From the IMG/VR virus record IMGVR_UViG_3300037119_000887, positions 1-22,309 of that record: a stretch of DNA of 22,309 nucleotides; one strand, given 5' to 3'. Origin of the DNA: a virus. The notes under the pieces are model-generated. The model did no database searches, was not told the DNA's origin, and worked only from the letters and a program-made list of their open reading frames with translations. Shown here one piece after another: positions 7,854 through 16,176 of the stretch. The position numbers and the translations under genes were made by a program. Numbering within the stretch: position 1 is the first letter of the stretch; each line of letters starts with the position of its first letter.

Positions 7854-8004
7854 TGAGTCCAAGTATTTCGAGTTCTACTTGGCGCTGGAGCTGAAGATGA
7901 CAGTCAATCAGCTCCGCCAAAGCCTCACCCCCCGAGAGTATCTCCAGTGGGCGGCGTTCATGTCGCTCAAGGCACAACGTGAGCAGGTGGCAAGTAAGCG
8001 ATGA
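7846..8004 (+). CDS. Frameshift extension of tail chaperone (GT-like form)
   Basis: An open frame with no start of its own runs on from the chaperone gene in the +1 frame to a stop at 8002-8004. It encodes 'FEFYLALELKMTVNQLRQ' and 'EYLQWAAFMSLKAQREQ', the hallmark of the T-like half of tail chaperones (helices with Y-x-W/Q-W-A and K-A-Q). If the ribosome slips +1 at TTT-C (7842-7845), the product is 172 residues. A -2 slip would reach the same frame. The -1 frame hits a stop within about 15 codons and carries no family-like sequence. The exact slip site is inferred, the two-frame design is seen. Confidence 0.72.
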   Translation, partial: ASDESKYFEFYLALELKMTVNQLRQSLTPREYLQWAAFMSLKAQREQVASKR

Positions 8005-8429
8005 GCGAACACGTACGGATCATCGGACTGGATCACTTCCGACGCGGCATCTCTGGAATGCGTCGCAGCCTTGATCCGCGTGTTCGCCATTTCCTTAGCG
8101 AGGCCGCCCACACAGTAGCCGACAGCGCCCGCCCGCGTATCCCGATCGGCCCGGCAATCGGCGGGCACGCCGTGACCAGCCTGACGCCCTACGTCCGGTC
8201 CAACTCGGCCGGGGTCTACGCGGGCGGGTCGCTGTACCCGTATTACGCCTGGCTGGACTTCGGTGGCACGATCTCCCCGCGCGGCACGCCGATTCACCGG
8301 CCGTACCTGAAGAAGGGTCGGTACATCTGGAAGGCGTTCTCCGAGGAGCGCAAGCCGATAATGGTCAAGGCGCAGCGCGTCGTGGGCGACCTCGGCGTCT
8401 CATTCGGTATTGATGTGGAGCGCGACTGA
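8001..8429 (+). CDS. HK97 gp10-like tail completion protein
   Basis: A 142-residue basic protein starting at ATG 8001 inside the previous stop (ATGA). It has the features of the HK97-gp10 family: a helix with 'AAHTVADSARPRIPI', then a strand region 'SNSAGVYAGG' and the signature-like 'YPYYAWLDFGG' followed by 'RPYLKKGRY'. That family usually sits upstream of the major tail protein as a neck or tail-completion protein; here it lies between the chaperones and the tape measure. The last base of its stop is the first base of the tape measure start (TGATG). Family call from motif look; position is unusual. Confidence 0.62.
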   Translation: MSEHVRIIGLDHFRRGISGMRRSLDPRVRHFLSEAAHTVADSARPRIPIGPAIGGHAVTSLTPYVRSNSAGVYAGGSLYPYYAWLDFGGTISPRGTPIHRPYLKKGRYIWKAFSEERKPIMVKAQRVVGDLGVSFGIDVERD

Positions 8430-11002
8430 TGAGCAACAAGGTCATCCTGGAGTTCATCGGGGACGCCCATGATCTGCACCGCACCTTCCGGCAGGTGGAG
8501 GACGACTCCGACCGCCTTGGTAGCCGCTTCAAGTTCATGTCCAAGTCCTTTGCGGGGCTCGGCTCCACAGGCGCGGTCGTCAACTTCCTGACCCTCGCAG
8601 CGCACAGCGTAGCGGACCTCTCAATGAGCGCCCTGCTGCTCCCTGGGGCCGTTGCGGTCGGCGGGGCAGCGCTTGGCACCTTCAGCATGATCACCAAGGG
8701 GTTCTCAGACGCCCTGACGGGGTCCGCCAAGAAGCAGGCCGCAGCGATTGCGGCGATGGGCCCGGAGGCCCGGAAGCTCGTCTCCACAATCAAGGCGCTC
8801 GGCCCCGAGTTCAACGCGCTGCGGAAGTCCGTTCAGGATACTGGCGTCAAGGGCCTGTCGGCCGACGTCAAGGTGTTGGCCGGTATCTACCTGCCGATGC
8901 TGCGATCGCATCTGCCCCGGATCGCCAGCGAGTTCAACGCTATGGGTCGGAGTGTCGCCTTCGCTCTCTCCCGTCCGGCCGCCGTCAACGACGTCAATGA
9001 GGTCCTGATCTCGACGACCGGCATGATGGCCCGTATGCGCAACGCCGCAGGCCACCTGACCTCCGCGCTGCTCGGGCTCGCCGGGGTCGGCGCACGGTTC
9101 TTTGAGAAGTGGGGCACTGGCGCCGACAGCGCGGCGTACAAGTTCAAGCGCTGGGTGGATGCCGGGGTCGAGTCGGGCCGGATCATCACCATGATCCAGA
9201 CAGCCCTCAATGAGTTCAAGGCCCTGGGCACCGTTATCTACAACGTGGGCTCAATCCTGTACACGGTGTTCAGCGCTCTGAACGGAACCTCCGGGACTCT
9301 GTTCGGCGTCCTCGCGGCCACCACAACGCAGATCAGGATCTTCCTCAAGTCCGCCGAGGGCCAGACGGCGCTCATCGCCCTGGGGCAGGCTATGCAGGCT
9401 GCCTCGACCGTCATGAGTGAGGTCCTGTCGGTTGCGCTCGAAAACCTGATCCCGCTGATTGTGGCGTTCCTCCCGCTGGTTTCGGCTTGGGCGCAGACCT
9501 GGGGCACCGTCCTGGTTGGGGCGATCCAGACGCTCGCGCCGCTCCTCAAGACCATCACAGAGTTCATGGCTGAGCACCCGCGCCTAGCGACGTTCCTTGT
9601 GGTCAGCTGGATGGCCTGGCACTCGGTGATGAGCGTGCTTGGGACGCCGCTCCTGCTGCTGGGCATCGCGCTCAGGATCTTCGGCGGGGCGGCCGTATGG
9701 GCGGCAGCGCGGATGGTGTTTGCCGGTGCGGCTATGTTGGCCTGGCAGGCGATCATGTTCCTGGCCGCTAACGCGATGAACGTCCTGCGGGTTGCGATGC
9801 TCGCACTCAACATTGTGTTCGGGTTGAGCCCGATCGGTCTCGCCGTCATTGCCATCACCGCTCTGGTGGTTGCTCTGATCTGGTGCTACGACAACATCGG
9901 CTGGTTCCGGGACATGGTGGACACGGCGTTCACCTTCATCAAGACAGCCATTGCGAGCGCTGCTGATTGGGTTGTGAACGCCTGGAACAATGTAGTCGCC
10001 TTCTTCCAGGCTGCCCCGGCGAACATCACCGCTGCCTTCAACTCGATGGTTGCTTGGTTCCAGGCGCTGCCAGGGGTCATCGGCGGGGCGCTCGCGACAG
10101 CGGGTCAGGCTGTGCTGGACTTCCTGATCGCCCTGCCCGGCATGATTGCGTATGGGCTCGGGTACCTCGCCGGGCTCGTCTACCTGGGCGCGCTGGCGGC
10201 GTGGAACTTTCTGTTCACGACGCTGCCTGAGATTGTGAACGGAAAGCTGATCCCGTTCCTCCTGACCCTGCCGGGGATCGTCCTCAACTGGCTGGCCGGG
10301 GTCGCCGCCACAGTTGCCTCTGCCGCGCGGGCTGCTTGGAACTGGCTTGTGACAACCTTCGTCGCGGCGAACGTCGCGCTCGGGGCCTGGCTGGCTGCGC
10401 TGCCTGGTCGGGTTGCCGGCTTCCTTGCGAGTCTGCCGGGTGTTGTAGCCAACGCCGCGCGGAACGCCTGGACCGGGTTCTTCAACTTCACCGTCTCGGC
10501 CGCCAACAACACCATGAACTTCATCCGGGGACTGCCCGGCCGGATCATGGGCTTCTTCGCAGGCGCGGGCTCCTGGCTCGTGAACGCGGGCCGCATGATT
10601 GTCGAGGGCCTGTGGAACGGCTTGAAGTCCATGGCGCAGGGCGTGCTTGACTGGATCTCCAACCTGGGTGCCCGCGTAGCGCAGGGCTTCCGGGACGCAA
10701 CCGGGATCGCCTCGCCCTCCAAGGTGTTCGCTGAGATCGGCGGTCAGCTCGGGCAGGGCCTGATCGTCGGGCTCGGCGACATCACCCCGAACGTGATCCA
10801 GTCGGCCGTCCTCATGACGGACAAGATGACCGCTGCCGCCAGCACACGGGTTGTCCCGAGTCCCGAGGTGTTCGCCTCTGCTCCCGGGAGTCCGGTGTCC
10901 GGCGACGCGCCACATGAGGTCACGTTCAAGGGCAACGTTGACTCGGCGTTCGCGACCGCATTCATGAAGCTCCAGCGCGAGGGGAAGATTGTGATCGCAT
11001 GA
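8429..11002 (+). CDS. Tape measure protein
   Basis: An 857-residue protein that sets tail length and is ejected ahead of the DNA; it is the largest gene here. The N-terminus has a charged helical start and a hydrophobic stretch at about residues 55-85. The middle holds long hydrophobic segments (about 325-485), and from about 500 to 750 Trp-rich units recur, each ending in 'LPG' or similar (ALPGVIGG, ALPGMIAY, TLPGIVLN, ALPGRVAG, SLPGVVAN, GLPGRIMG). The C-terminal 'GIASPSKVFAEIGGQLGQGLIVGL' block is very typical of tape measures. From about 1.5 angstrom per residue, a tail near 130 nm is expected (inference). Confidence 0.93.
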   Translation: MSNKVILEFIGDAHDLHRTFRQVEDDSDRLGSRFKFMSKSFAGLGSTGAVVNFLTLAAHSVADLSMSALLLPGAVAVGGAALGTFSMITKGFSDALTGSAKKQAAAIAAMGPEARKLVSTIKALGPEFNALRKSVQDTGVKGLSADVKVLAGIYLPMLRSHLPRIASEFNAMGRSVAFALSRPAAVNDVNEVLISTTGMMARMRNAAGHLTSALLGLAGVGARFFEKWGTGADSAAYKFKRWVDAGVESGRIITMIQTALNEFKALGTVIYNVGSILYTVFSALNGTSGTLFGVLAATTTQIRIFLKSAEGQTALIALGQAMQAASTVMSEVLSVALENLIPLIVAFLPLVSAWAQTWGTVLVGAIQTLAPLLKTITEFMAEHPRLATFLVVSWMAWHSVMSVLGTPLLLLGIALRIFGGAAVWAAARMVFAGAAMLAWQAIMFLAANAMNVLRVAMLALNIVFGLSPIGLAVIAITALVVALIWCYDNIGWFRDMVDTAFTFIKTAIASAADWVVNAWNNVVAFFQAAPANITAAFNSMVAWFQALPGVIGGALATAGQAVLDFLIALPGMIAYGLGYLAGLVYLGALAAWNFLFTTLPEIVNGKLIPFLLTLPGIVLNWLAGVAATVASAARAAWNWLVTTFVAANVALGAWLAALPGRVAGFLASLPGVVANAARNAWTGFFNFTVSAANNTMNFIRGLPGRIMGFFAGAGSWLVNAGRMIVEGLWNGLKSMAQGVLDWISNLGARVAQGFRDATGIASPSKVFAEIGGQLGQGLIVGLGDITPNVIQSAVLMTDKMTAAASTRVVPSPEVFASAPGSPVSGDAPHEVTFKGNVDSAFATAFMKLQREGKIVIA

Positions 11003-13185
11003 GCACCGCCATCATCCCAGAGATCCCCACGGGCACCATCAAGGTTGAGATCGCCTGGAACTATCCGACCAGCTCGACCTACACCGACATCACTTCCGAT
11101 GTTCGCATGGAGCAGGGCCTGTCCTGGTCGCTCGGCCGCGCGGACGAGTCGAGCCGGGCGAACCCTGCCGAGCTCAAGCTGACGCTGACCAACACTGCCA
11201 GCAAGTACAGCCAGGCCGGGGCGTCGGCGAACTACCCGAACGTGCTCAAGAAGAACCGGCCAATCCGCGTCACGATCAACCCCGCAGATGGCGGCGGTGA
11301 CCGGGTTGCGTTCCACGGCTACTCAACGGGCCTGACGCCCGGTTGGGACAGCCTCACCGGCAAGATCCCGGTAGCGCGGCTCTCCGCGTCCGGCACGCTC
11401 CGCCGCATCAAGCAGGGCGAGCAGGTCATCGCCTCGCCGATGTACCGTTGGATGTTGAAGAACGCCTCAGACCTGATGCTGTACGTTCCCTGCGAGGTCG
11501 GCAAGTACGCCACCAGTATGCCCGAGGCGGGGCCCACGGCTAACTCCAGCCCGATGACCTGGACGGGCACGGCGGACCTCGCGTCCTGCGACGACTTCAT
11601 CGGCAGTCTGCCTCTGCCCCGGATGAGCAACGCACAGTACTGGGATGCTACATATGCCCAAACTCTCATCGCCGATAAGTCGCAGAGCTTCCGCGCGCTC
11701 GTGTCTTTCCCTGAGGCATCCTCTGCGCCGCCCGACAACACCATCCTGTTCCGGACCGCTCTGACGGGCGGTGACATCTGGACGTTCTACATCCGCTACC
11801 GCACAGGCGGGTTCCTCCAGGTGGACGCGAGCGCCGCGACTACGCTCGGGACGACCACCGGATTGTTCAGCGTTGATGGGCAAGCGGGCTTGTTGTCCCT
11901 GGAGATGTACCAGTCTGGCGGCTCGGTCTTCTACGGACTCAACTGGCTCCAGGAAGGCGCCACAACGTACAGCTCACTGCCGGGCTCGCCTAGCGTCGTC
12001 GCGACGCTTGGGCAGATGTACGGCATTGAGGTGAACTACGCCAAGGTCGACACAGACGTCGGCTTCGGACACTTGTCCCTGTGGAAGGTGCGCTCGGCGT
12101 CGGACCCTGTGACGGACTTCTATCAGGCTCTCAATGGCTACCCGGGCGAGCTGATCCCGGAGACCACCGGCCGCATCCAGCGGATCTGTGATGAGAACGG
12201 CATCACGCTCACGTTCTACGACACCGCCGAGACCGACTTCGGCCCGACCGACTACGCGGGTCCTATGGAGATCGCCACGGTGTCGAGCATCATCGAGGAC
12301 TGCGAGGAGGCCGAGCGCGGGTTCTTGTGGGACGGGCTGGCCCTAGGCTTGTCGTACACGACGCGGCGGAAGATGGAAGCCGCGACGACCGCCTTGACGA
12401 TTAACGCCGCGACCGGGCAGCTCGGGCCGGGCTTTGAGCCGGTGGACGACGACCAGGGCATCCGGAACCAGTGGACCGTGAACCGGAAGGACGGCGCGGA
12501 GTTCACCATCACACAGGCCACCGGCAACCTCGGCTCGGACAACATCGGGTTGTACAACGACTCGAAGACCGTCAACGTGTTCACCGACTACGGCGCCCGC
12601 AACCTTGCCGACTGGCTTGTGTACCAGGGCACCGTCGAGGGTTACCGCTACCCCACGGTGGACGTCAACCTCCGCGCTACGCCTTGGCTCGCTGGCTCCG
12701 TTCTCAACCTGTACCCGGGCGCGCGGATCGACATCACAAACCCGGCGACCGCGCTGGACTCCTTCCCGGGCGAGACGATCTCGCTAATCGTCGAGGGCAT
12801 CGAGCACCAGCTGTCGGCGACCGAATGGACGGTTAAGTTCAACTGCTCTCGCTACGGCGCCTGGGCGGTTGGCACGCTCGCCAGCGACACGGGTGACACC
12901 GACGACCACGTGCTGCGGATTCAGCCGAACTACGATCTCCGGGTCGCTGGGACTGCGGCGGCTAACGCCACAACTCTCCTGATCCAGCCGAGCCTGGGCA
13001 GCGAGCCCGTCACAATTGTCGCCGACGACTTCCCGGCCGTCCTGCTTGTGGACGGCGTCGAGGTGCGCGCGACCGCGTGCGCGTTCGTCTCCGGAGCCAC
13101 CTGGTCGCTCACCGTCGACCCGCTGCCGAAGGCGATGGCGTTCACCGACACCGTCTATTTCAAGACCAACGTGCTAGGCCTGTAG
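10999..13185 (+). CDS. Minor tail protein: tail-tip hub with probable carbohydrate-binding insert
   Basis: A 728-residue protein following the tape measure with an ATGA overlap. The N-terminal part (about 1-130) is beta-rich with 'IKVEIAWNYPTSSTYTDITSDVR...RADESSRANPAELKLTLTN', a pattern usual in Streptomyces phage tail-tip proteins. Residues about 185-375 look like a jelly-roll/laminin-G-type domain (SQSFRALVSFPEASS... TFYIRYRTGGFLQVDA... GLLSLEMYQSGGSVFYGLNWLQEG). The remainder resembles the ring-forming tail hub ('LSYTTRRKMEAATTALTINAATGQL', 'ITNPATALDSFPGETISLIVEGIEHQLSATEW' in shortened form). It probably combines distal-tail, hub and host-surface binding in one chain. Confidence 0.75.
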   Translation: MSTAIIPEIPTGTIKVEIAWNYPTSSTYTDITSDVRMEQGLSWSLGRADESSRANPAELKLTLTNTASKYSQAGASANYPNVLKKNRPIRVTINPADGGGDRVAFHGYSTGLTPGWDSLTGKIPVARLSASGTLRRIKQGEQVIASPMYRWMLKNASDLMLYVPCEVGKYATSMPEAGPTANSSPMTWTGTADLASCDDFIGSLPLPRMSNAQYWDATYAQTLIADKSQSFRALVSFPEASSAPPDNTILFRTALTGGDIWTFYIRYRTGGFLQVDASAATTLGTTTGLFSVDGQAGLLSLEMYQSGGSVFYGLNWLQEGATTYSSLPGSPSVVATLGQMYGIEVNYAKVDTDVGFGHLSLWKVRSASDPVTDFYQALNGYPGELIPETTGRIQRICDENGITLTFYDTAETDFGPTDYAGPMEIATVSSIIEDCEEAERGFLWDGLALGLSYTTRRKMEAATTALTINAATGQLGPGFEPVDDDQGIRNQWTVNRKDGAEFTITQATGNLGSDNIGLYNDSKTVNVFTDYGARNLADWLVYQGTVEGYRYPTVDVNLRATPWLAGSVLNLYPGARIDITNPATALDSFPGETISLIVEGIEHQLSATEWTVKFNCSRYGAWAVGTLASDTGDTDDHVLRIQPNYDLRVAGTAAANATTLLIQPSLGSEPVTIVADDFPAVLLVDGVEVRATACAFVSGATWSLTVDPLPKAMAFTDTVYFKTNVLGL

Positions 13186-13194
13186 GAGGGCGTT

Positions 13195-13764
13195 ATGAGC
13201 TTCACTGCCGGGCAGAAGCTGCGCGCTACGCAGATGCCCTTCTTCGTCTGCACCAGCGGAACGCGGCCGACTGGACACACCGGGCAACCGGTCTATGAGA
13301 CCGACACCGGCCGCATTGCCGTGTACACGGGGAGCGTCTGGGTCTACGAGCCGATCGCGGCGGCCTTCTCGTCGCCAGGGGACTCGGGCAGCACAACCTC
13401 AACCTCCTACACCGGCACCCGAACGGGGACCGCGAACATCGCAGGCGCCGCATTCAAGGGGCCGCTGTCCGGCGCGGTGCGGATCGACTGGGCCTGCGGG
13501 ATGAGCAACAACGGCACCGGTATCACCCTGGTGTCGCCGCGTGTGCTCACCGGCAGCACGGTCGGGTCGGGCTCCTCGGTCCTGGCGGCGGCGGACACCA
13601 ACGCACTCCAGTACGCATCGAGCCCCAACGAGCTGAAGGTCAGTGACTTCTACATCCTGACCGGTCTCACGCCTGGTTCGGACTACAACGTCTCGCTGAT
13701 GTACCGCGTGTCCGGCAACACCGGCACATTCAACCGGCCGAAGGTCTCGGTGGCAGGAGTATGA
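13195..13764 (+). CDS. Minor tail protein, likely tail tip or receptor-binding
   Basis: A 189-residue protein with a strong ribosome-binding site (AGGAGG at 13184-13189). The start 'MSFTAGQKLRATQMPFFVCTSGTRPTGHTGQPVYETDTGRIAVYTGSVWV' is the well-known collar of phage tail proteins that ends in a short tip domain ('G.I.YETDTG....Y.G..W'). The rest is Gly/Ser/Thr rich and beta-like. No lysin-like or cell-wall hydrolase motif is present. Receptor binding is inferred from position at the end of the tail genes. Confidence 0.75.
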   Translation: MSFTAGQKLRATQMPFFVCTSGTRPTGHTGQPVYETDTGRIAVYTGSVWVYEPIAAAFSSPGDSGSTTSTSYTGTRTGTANIAGAAFKGPLSGAVRIDWACGMSNNGTGITLVSPRVLTGSTVGSGSSVLAAADTNALQYASSPNELKVSDFYILTGLTPGSDYNVSLMYRVSGNTGTFNRPKVSVAGV

Positions 13765-14060
13765 GAGTCAAGGAAGAGGACCCCGGACCCCCGGTTGAGC
13801 CTCCTGCAGCAGATGAGAGCGCGCCTGATGGGCCTCTCGGCGGACGCGGCAAGCCCCCGAAGGACAAGCCGGTCGACAAGGTCAAGGAAGCGCGGAAGCG
13901 CGAGCGCCGGAAGGACTGGAGCAGGGGCCTGGAGCGGGAGTTCCCGGACCGCTTCCGGCTTGTAGAGGGCGCGGACGCGGACGTCATCATCGGCCACAAC
14001 CCGATGGCCCCGGAGTACGACCACCTACGCATACCGGAGCCGGACGATGGCGACGCCTGA
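13761..14060 (+). CDS. Charged proline-rich hypothetical protein
   Basis: A 99-residue, highly charged protein that starts at ATG 13761 overlapping the tail gene stop (ATGA). It has a Pro/Glu/Asp-rich first third, a Lys/Arg-rich middle (KVKEARKRERRKDW, about 40-53) and an acidic end. It has no membrane segment or enzyme motif and is probably partly disordered. It may be a tail-end accessory protein; no family is recognised. Confidence 0.6.
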   Translation: MRVKEEDPGPPVEPPAADESAPDGPLGGRGKPPKDKPVDKVKEARKRERRKDWSRGLEREFPDRFRLVEGADADVIIGHNPMAPEYDHLRIPEPDDGDA

Positions 14061-14127
14061 TGTGGTCGCGCTCCTCGCCGGGTTCATGTGTGCGCTCCTT
14101 CTGTACGCCGTCTGGCAGACCTACTGA
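14047..14127 (+). CDS. 26-residue membrane peptide
   Basis: A tiny frame from ATG 14047 to TGA 14127, starting inside the end of the previous gene. It encodes MATPDVVALLAGFMCALLLY followed by six residues, which is a single hydrophobic helix with almost no soluble part. It is followed by another micro membrane peptide in a TGATG overlap. The position, after the tail genes, is where lysis genes of siphophages often lie. Function unknown; holin-like activity is only a guess. Confidence 0.5.
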   Translation: MATPDVVALLAGFMCALLLYAVWQTY

Positions 14128-14216
14128 TGAAGAGTTCCGGAGACTTCATCCTGGCTGCCATCTTCATCGTGGTGGCGCTCGGCCTGTGGGTCGTGCTGTT
14201 CGAAGCAATCCACTAA
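14127..14216 (+). CDS. 29-residue membrane peptide
   Basis: A tiny frame starting at ATG 14127 in a TGATG overlap with the previous peptide and ending at TAA 14216, seven bases before a strong hairpin. It has one transmembrane helix (about residues 7-26, FILAAIFIVVALGLWVVLFE) and no recognisable domain. The tight overlap and its end just before the terminator support real translation. Function unknown. Confidence 0.5.
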   Translation: MKSSGDFILAAIFIVVALGLWVVLFEAIH

Positions 14217-14222
14217 AGACTG

Positions 14223-14256
14223 CCGCCCCGTACCGACTGCTCCCGGTACGGGGCGG
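14223..14256. terminator. Strong hairpin between convergent operons
   Basis: A perfect 13-bp inverted repeat, CCGCCCCGTACCG (14223-14235) and CGGTACGGGGCGG (14244-14256), with an 8-base loop. It lies between the last plus-strand gene (stop at 14216) and the last minus-strand gene (stop at 14262). It is a very stable, symmetrical stem and would stop transcription from both sides, although the flanking T-run is poor. Confidence 0.82.
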
Positions 14257-14261
14257 TTCCA

Positions 14262-14387
14262 TCAGCGGGCGCGAGCCGCTATGTCCATCGCGTTGTAGTA
14301 GATCCTGCGGTTGTGCCGGGAACGGTGCCGTTCGTAGAGCACGAGCCCCGCGACGGCTGCCGCGAGCGCGCCTGCGATGTACTTCAC
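14262..14387 (-). CDS. 41-residue membrane-anchored peptide
   Basis: GTG start at 14387 with AAGGAG upstream on the minus strand, overlapping the stop of the preceding gene as GTGA. It has an N-terminal hydrophobic helix (about residues 3-18, YIAGALAAAVAGLVLY) and then a basic tail (ERHRSRHNRR...). It is the last gene of the minus-strand operon that contains terminase 2. No family is recognised. The shape, one helix and a positive tail, is shared with many small phage membrane peptides including holins, but that is not evidence of function. Confidence 0.5.
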   Translation of the reverse strand: MKYIAGALAAAVAGLVLYERHRSRHNRRIYYNAMDIAARAR

Positions 14388-14695
14388 CAGGGTTCTCCTT
14401 CATGTAGGTAGCGCCACATCTTGCCGTAGGTCGGCATCTCGGTCGGACCGGGCACGCGGGCTGCCTCGCGCTTGGCGCTGTGGTACCGGGCGCACCAGTG
14501 CTGATAGTCCCGAGTCCGCATTCTGCTCAGGCGCGGGTAGGCGCCGGTCTCGCGTTCGATGTACCGCGCAAGATTGAGGGCGAACTCCTCATCGGCCGCG
14601 ACGCGAGAATCCCGGCTCGGCGGGGCATCCGTCCGTTCCCGGTAGAGCGCGGCGGCCGCCCGAGCTGCTGCCTCCCGGCCTGCGAGCCTCCTCAC
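14384..14695 (-). CDS. Hypothetical protein downstream of second terminase
   Basis: A 103-residue protein beginning at GTG 14695, which overlaps the stop of the terminase 2 large subunit as GTGA; an in-frame extension upstream would overlap that gene by 140 bases and is rejected. It is helical and charged in the first half and ends with an aromatic-rich region (RTRDYQHWCARYHSAKREAARVPG, broken here as one helix and turn, then MPTYGKMWRYL). It may work with terminase 2, since it is translationally coupled to it. No domain recognised. Confidence 0.62.
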   Translation of the reverse strand: MRRLAGREAAARAAAALYRERTDAPPSRDSRVAADEEFALNLARYIERETGAYPRLSRMRTRDYQHWCARYHSAKREAARVPGPTEMPTYGKMWRYLHEGEPW

Positions 14696-16176
14696 TTCGC
14701 GCTCCCGGTCAGGATGTGATCGACGCCCGCCGTGGCCGCGTCCAGGATGTCGTCGAACTTGATGTCCGGGTAGGCGAACTGCTGATCCTCCAGGCGCCCC
14801 TGCCCATTGGCCTGGTACACACGGCCGTCGTGGCACTTCTTACTGTGGGCGATGATCCGATCCTCCTTCGGCCGCTTGGCGGAGTGCCGGACGACCTCAA
14901 CGCGCCGGGGCATCTCACCCAGGTCAATCCAGTCGCCCGCGCTGTTGGTCTCCAGGACCACCTTGGTGATGTAGGGACGGGTGTCCACGATCTCGTACAC
15001 GAGCTTGCGCAGGGCAGCCGGGTTCAGGCGGACCCCCAGGCTGTGCTCGATGTACGCGGCGTCCACCCTCTCGTCGTCCGCGTCCTTCACAGATCGCACA
15101 ACTGACAGGCCGGTCTCATCCGAAGACTTCTTGCTGGTGTTGGCAGGGTCGACGCTCAGCACGCCGAAGCTCGCCCGCAGGTGCTCGGGCAGGTCCACGA
15201 TGTGCTGCGGGCCCCAGTACTGGCCGGCCTTCGCGGAGGGGTCGTTCATATAGTTCAGCAGGAAGTCCAGATCATGCCGACGGCTGTTCAGGTACTCCAA
15301 CGACCACTTCGTGTCCCAGATGGAGCGCTCCTCGCCGGTCAGCGGGTTCGTGACGATAGCGGGGAAGTAGTGCGCCTCGAACTTGTGACGGGCAACCCAG
15401 TCGTCGGTCGGCTCGCCCTTCGCGGCGCGGACGAGATCGTGGACCATCGAGTTTCGGCGCGTTGTGGTGCCTGTGATCTCGATAACCGCGCTGGAGCCCA
15501 GGGGCAGGATCGCCTCCACAAGAGTCGCCAGGCGCTCCTCCTTCGCGTCGTCGCTGTACTTGCTGCCTGTGGGTTCGATGTCGTCCAGGAGGATGAGGTC
15601 CGGGCGCCGGTCGTTCACGTTCATCCCGAGATTCGCGGCGTCGAACCCTCGCGCCATCAGGATGTGGCCGCCTGCGCTGACGTACATCGTCTTCGTGTCG
15701 GCCGCGTAGGTGTCGCTCGGCGTACACAGCTCGGGGAAGTCCTCCCGGAGCAGGACGTTGTCGCGGAGCGTGTTGCGCAGGTTCTGGAAGTGGTTCGAGG
15801 CGTTTGAGCCGCCGTCCTGGAACATCGCGATGAACTTGCGCCAGCCGCCCGCCGCTGCCCAGAGCGGGAGAATGCGGAACATCCAGGTGCTCTTGCCGCA
15901 CTCACGCGGGGCGATCCAAGCATGCCGGCATTCGTTGCCCGGACCCCACTTGTACTGCCACAGCTTGGCGTGCTCCGACATCTGGACGTGGAGGTCGTTC
16001 AAGCTTAGCACGCCGTCGTCGTCAGTGATCGCGTTGCTCATGTAGATCACAGCGAAGTGCAGCGGGTGTGAGAGCGCGACCTGCCGCCGGGTCTCGCTGT
16101 ACTTGAGGAGGTCCGAGTGGATGTGCTCGGAGAACTGCTCCCACTCGAAATCCGGCGGCGTGTAAACGGGGCTCAT
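14692..16176 (-). CDS. Second terminase large subunit (set 2)
   Basis: A 494-residue ATPase-nuclease unlike the terminase at 339-1886. Motifs: Walker A APRECGKST (89-97), Walker B LILLDDIEP (194-202, with tandem acidic residues), coupling motif ITGTTTRRN (234-242). The nuclease domain shows D343 in SVDPANT with D353/E354 nearby, E409 in VLETNSAGD and D479 in DILDAATAGVD, which together match the RNase H-like terminase fold. All catalytic positions are present, so it looks functional, not decayed. It overlaps the HTH small-subunit gene by four bases (ATGA at 16176-16173). Its Walker form is closer to T4/headful-type packaging motors than to HK97-type ones (inference). Confidence 0.88.
   Translation of the reverse strand: MSPVYTPPDFEWEQFSEHIHSDLLKYSETRRQVALSHPLHFAVIYMSNAITDDDGVLSLNDLHVQMSEHAKLWQYKWGPGNECRHAWIAPRECGKSTWMFRILPLWAAAGGWRKFIAMFQDGGSNASNHFQNLRNTLRDNVLLREDFPELCTPSDTYAADTKTMYVSAGGHILMARGFDAANLGMNVNDRRPDLILLDDIEPTGSKYSDDAKEERLATLVEAILPLGSSAVIEITGTTTRRNSMVHDLVRAAKGEPTDDWVARHKFEAHYFPAIVTNPLTGEERSIWDTKWSLEYLNSRRHDLDFLLNYMNDPSAKAGQYWGPQHIVDLPEHLRASFGVLSVDPANTSKKSSDETGLSVVRSVKDADDERVDAAYIEHSLGVRLNPAALRKLVYEIVDTRPYITKVVLETNSAGDWIDLGEMPRRVEVVRHSAKRPKEDRIIAHSKKCHDGRVYQANGQGRLEDQQFAYPDIKFDDILDAATAGVDHILTGSAK

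Noticed and set aside
9584-10915. A 443-residue minus-strand open frame opposite the tape measure gene
   Set aside because: Composition is low-complexity (Arg, Gly, Pro, His, Asp), as expected from a shadow of a hydrophobic GC-rich gene; the plus-strand frame has clear tape measure features.
14060-14407. A 115-residue plus-strand frame across the terminator
   Set aside because: It runs through a strong 13-bp hairpin and two micro frames, and opposes a coupled minus-strand gene; its sequence is Arg/Ser/Cys-rich without structure.
15181-15807. A 208-residue plus-strand frame opposite the second terminase
   Set aside because: It is antisense to conserved terminase motifs and is Val/Arg-rich without domains.
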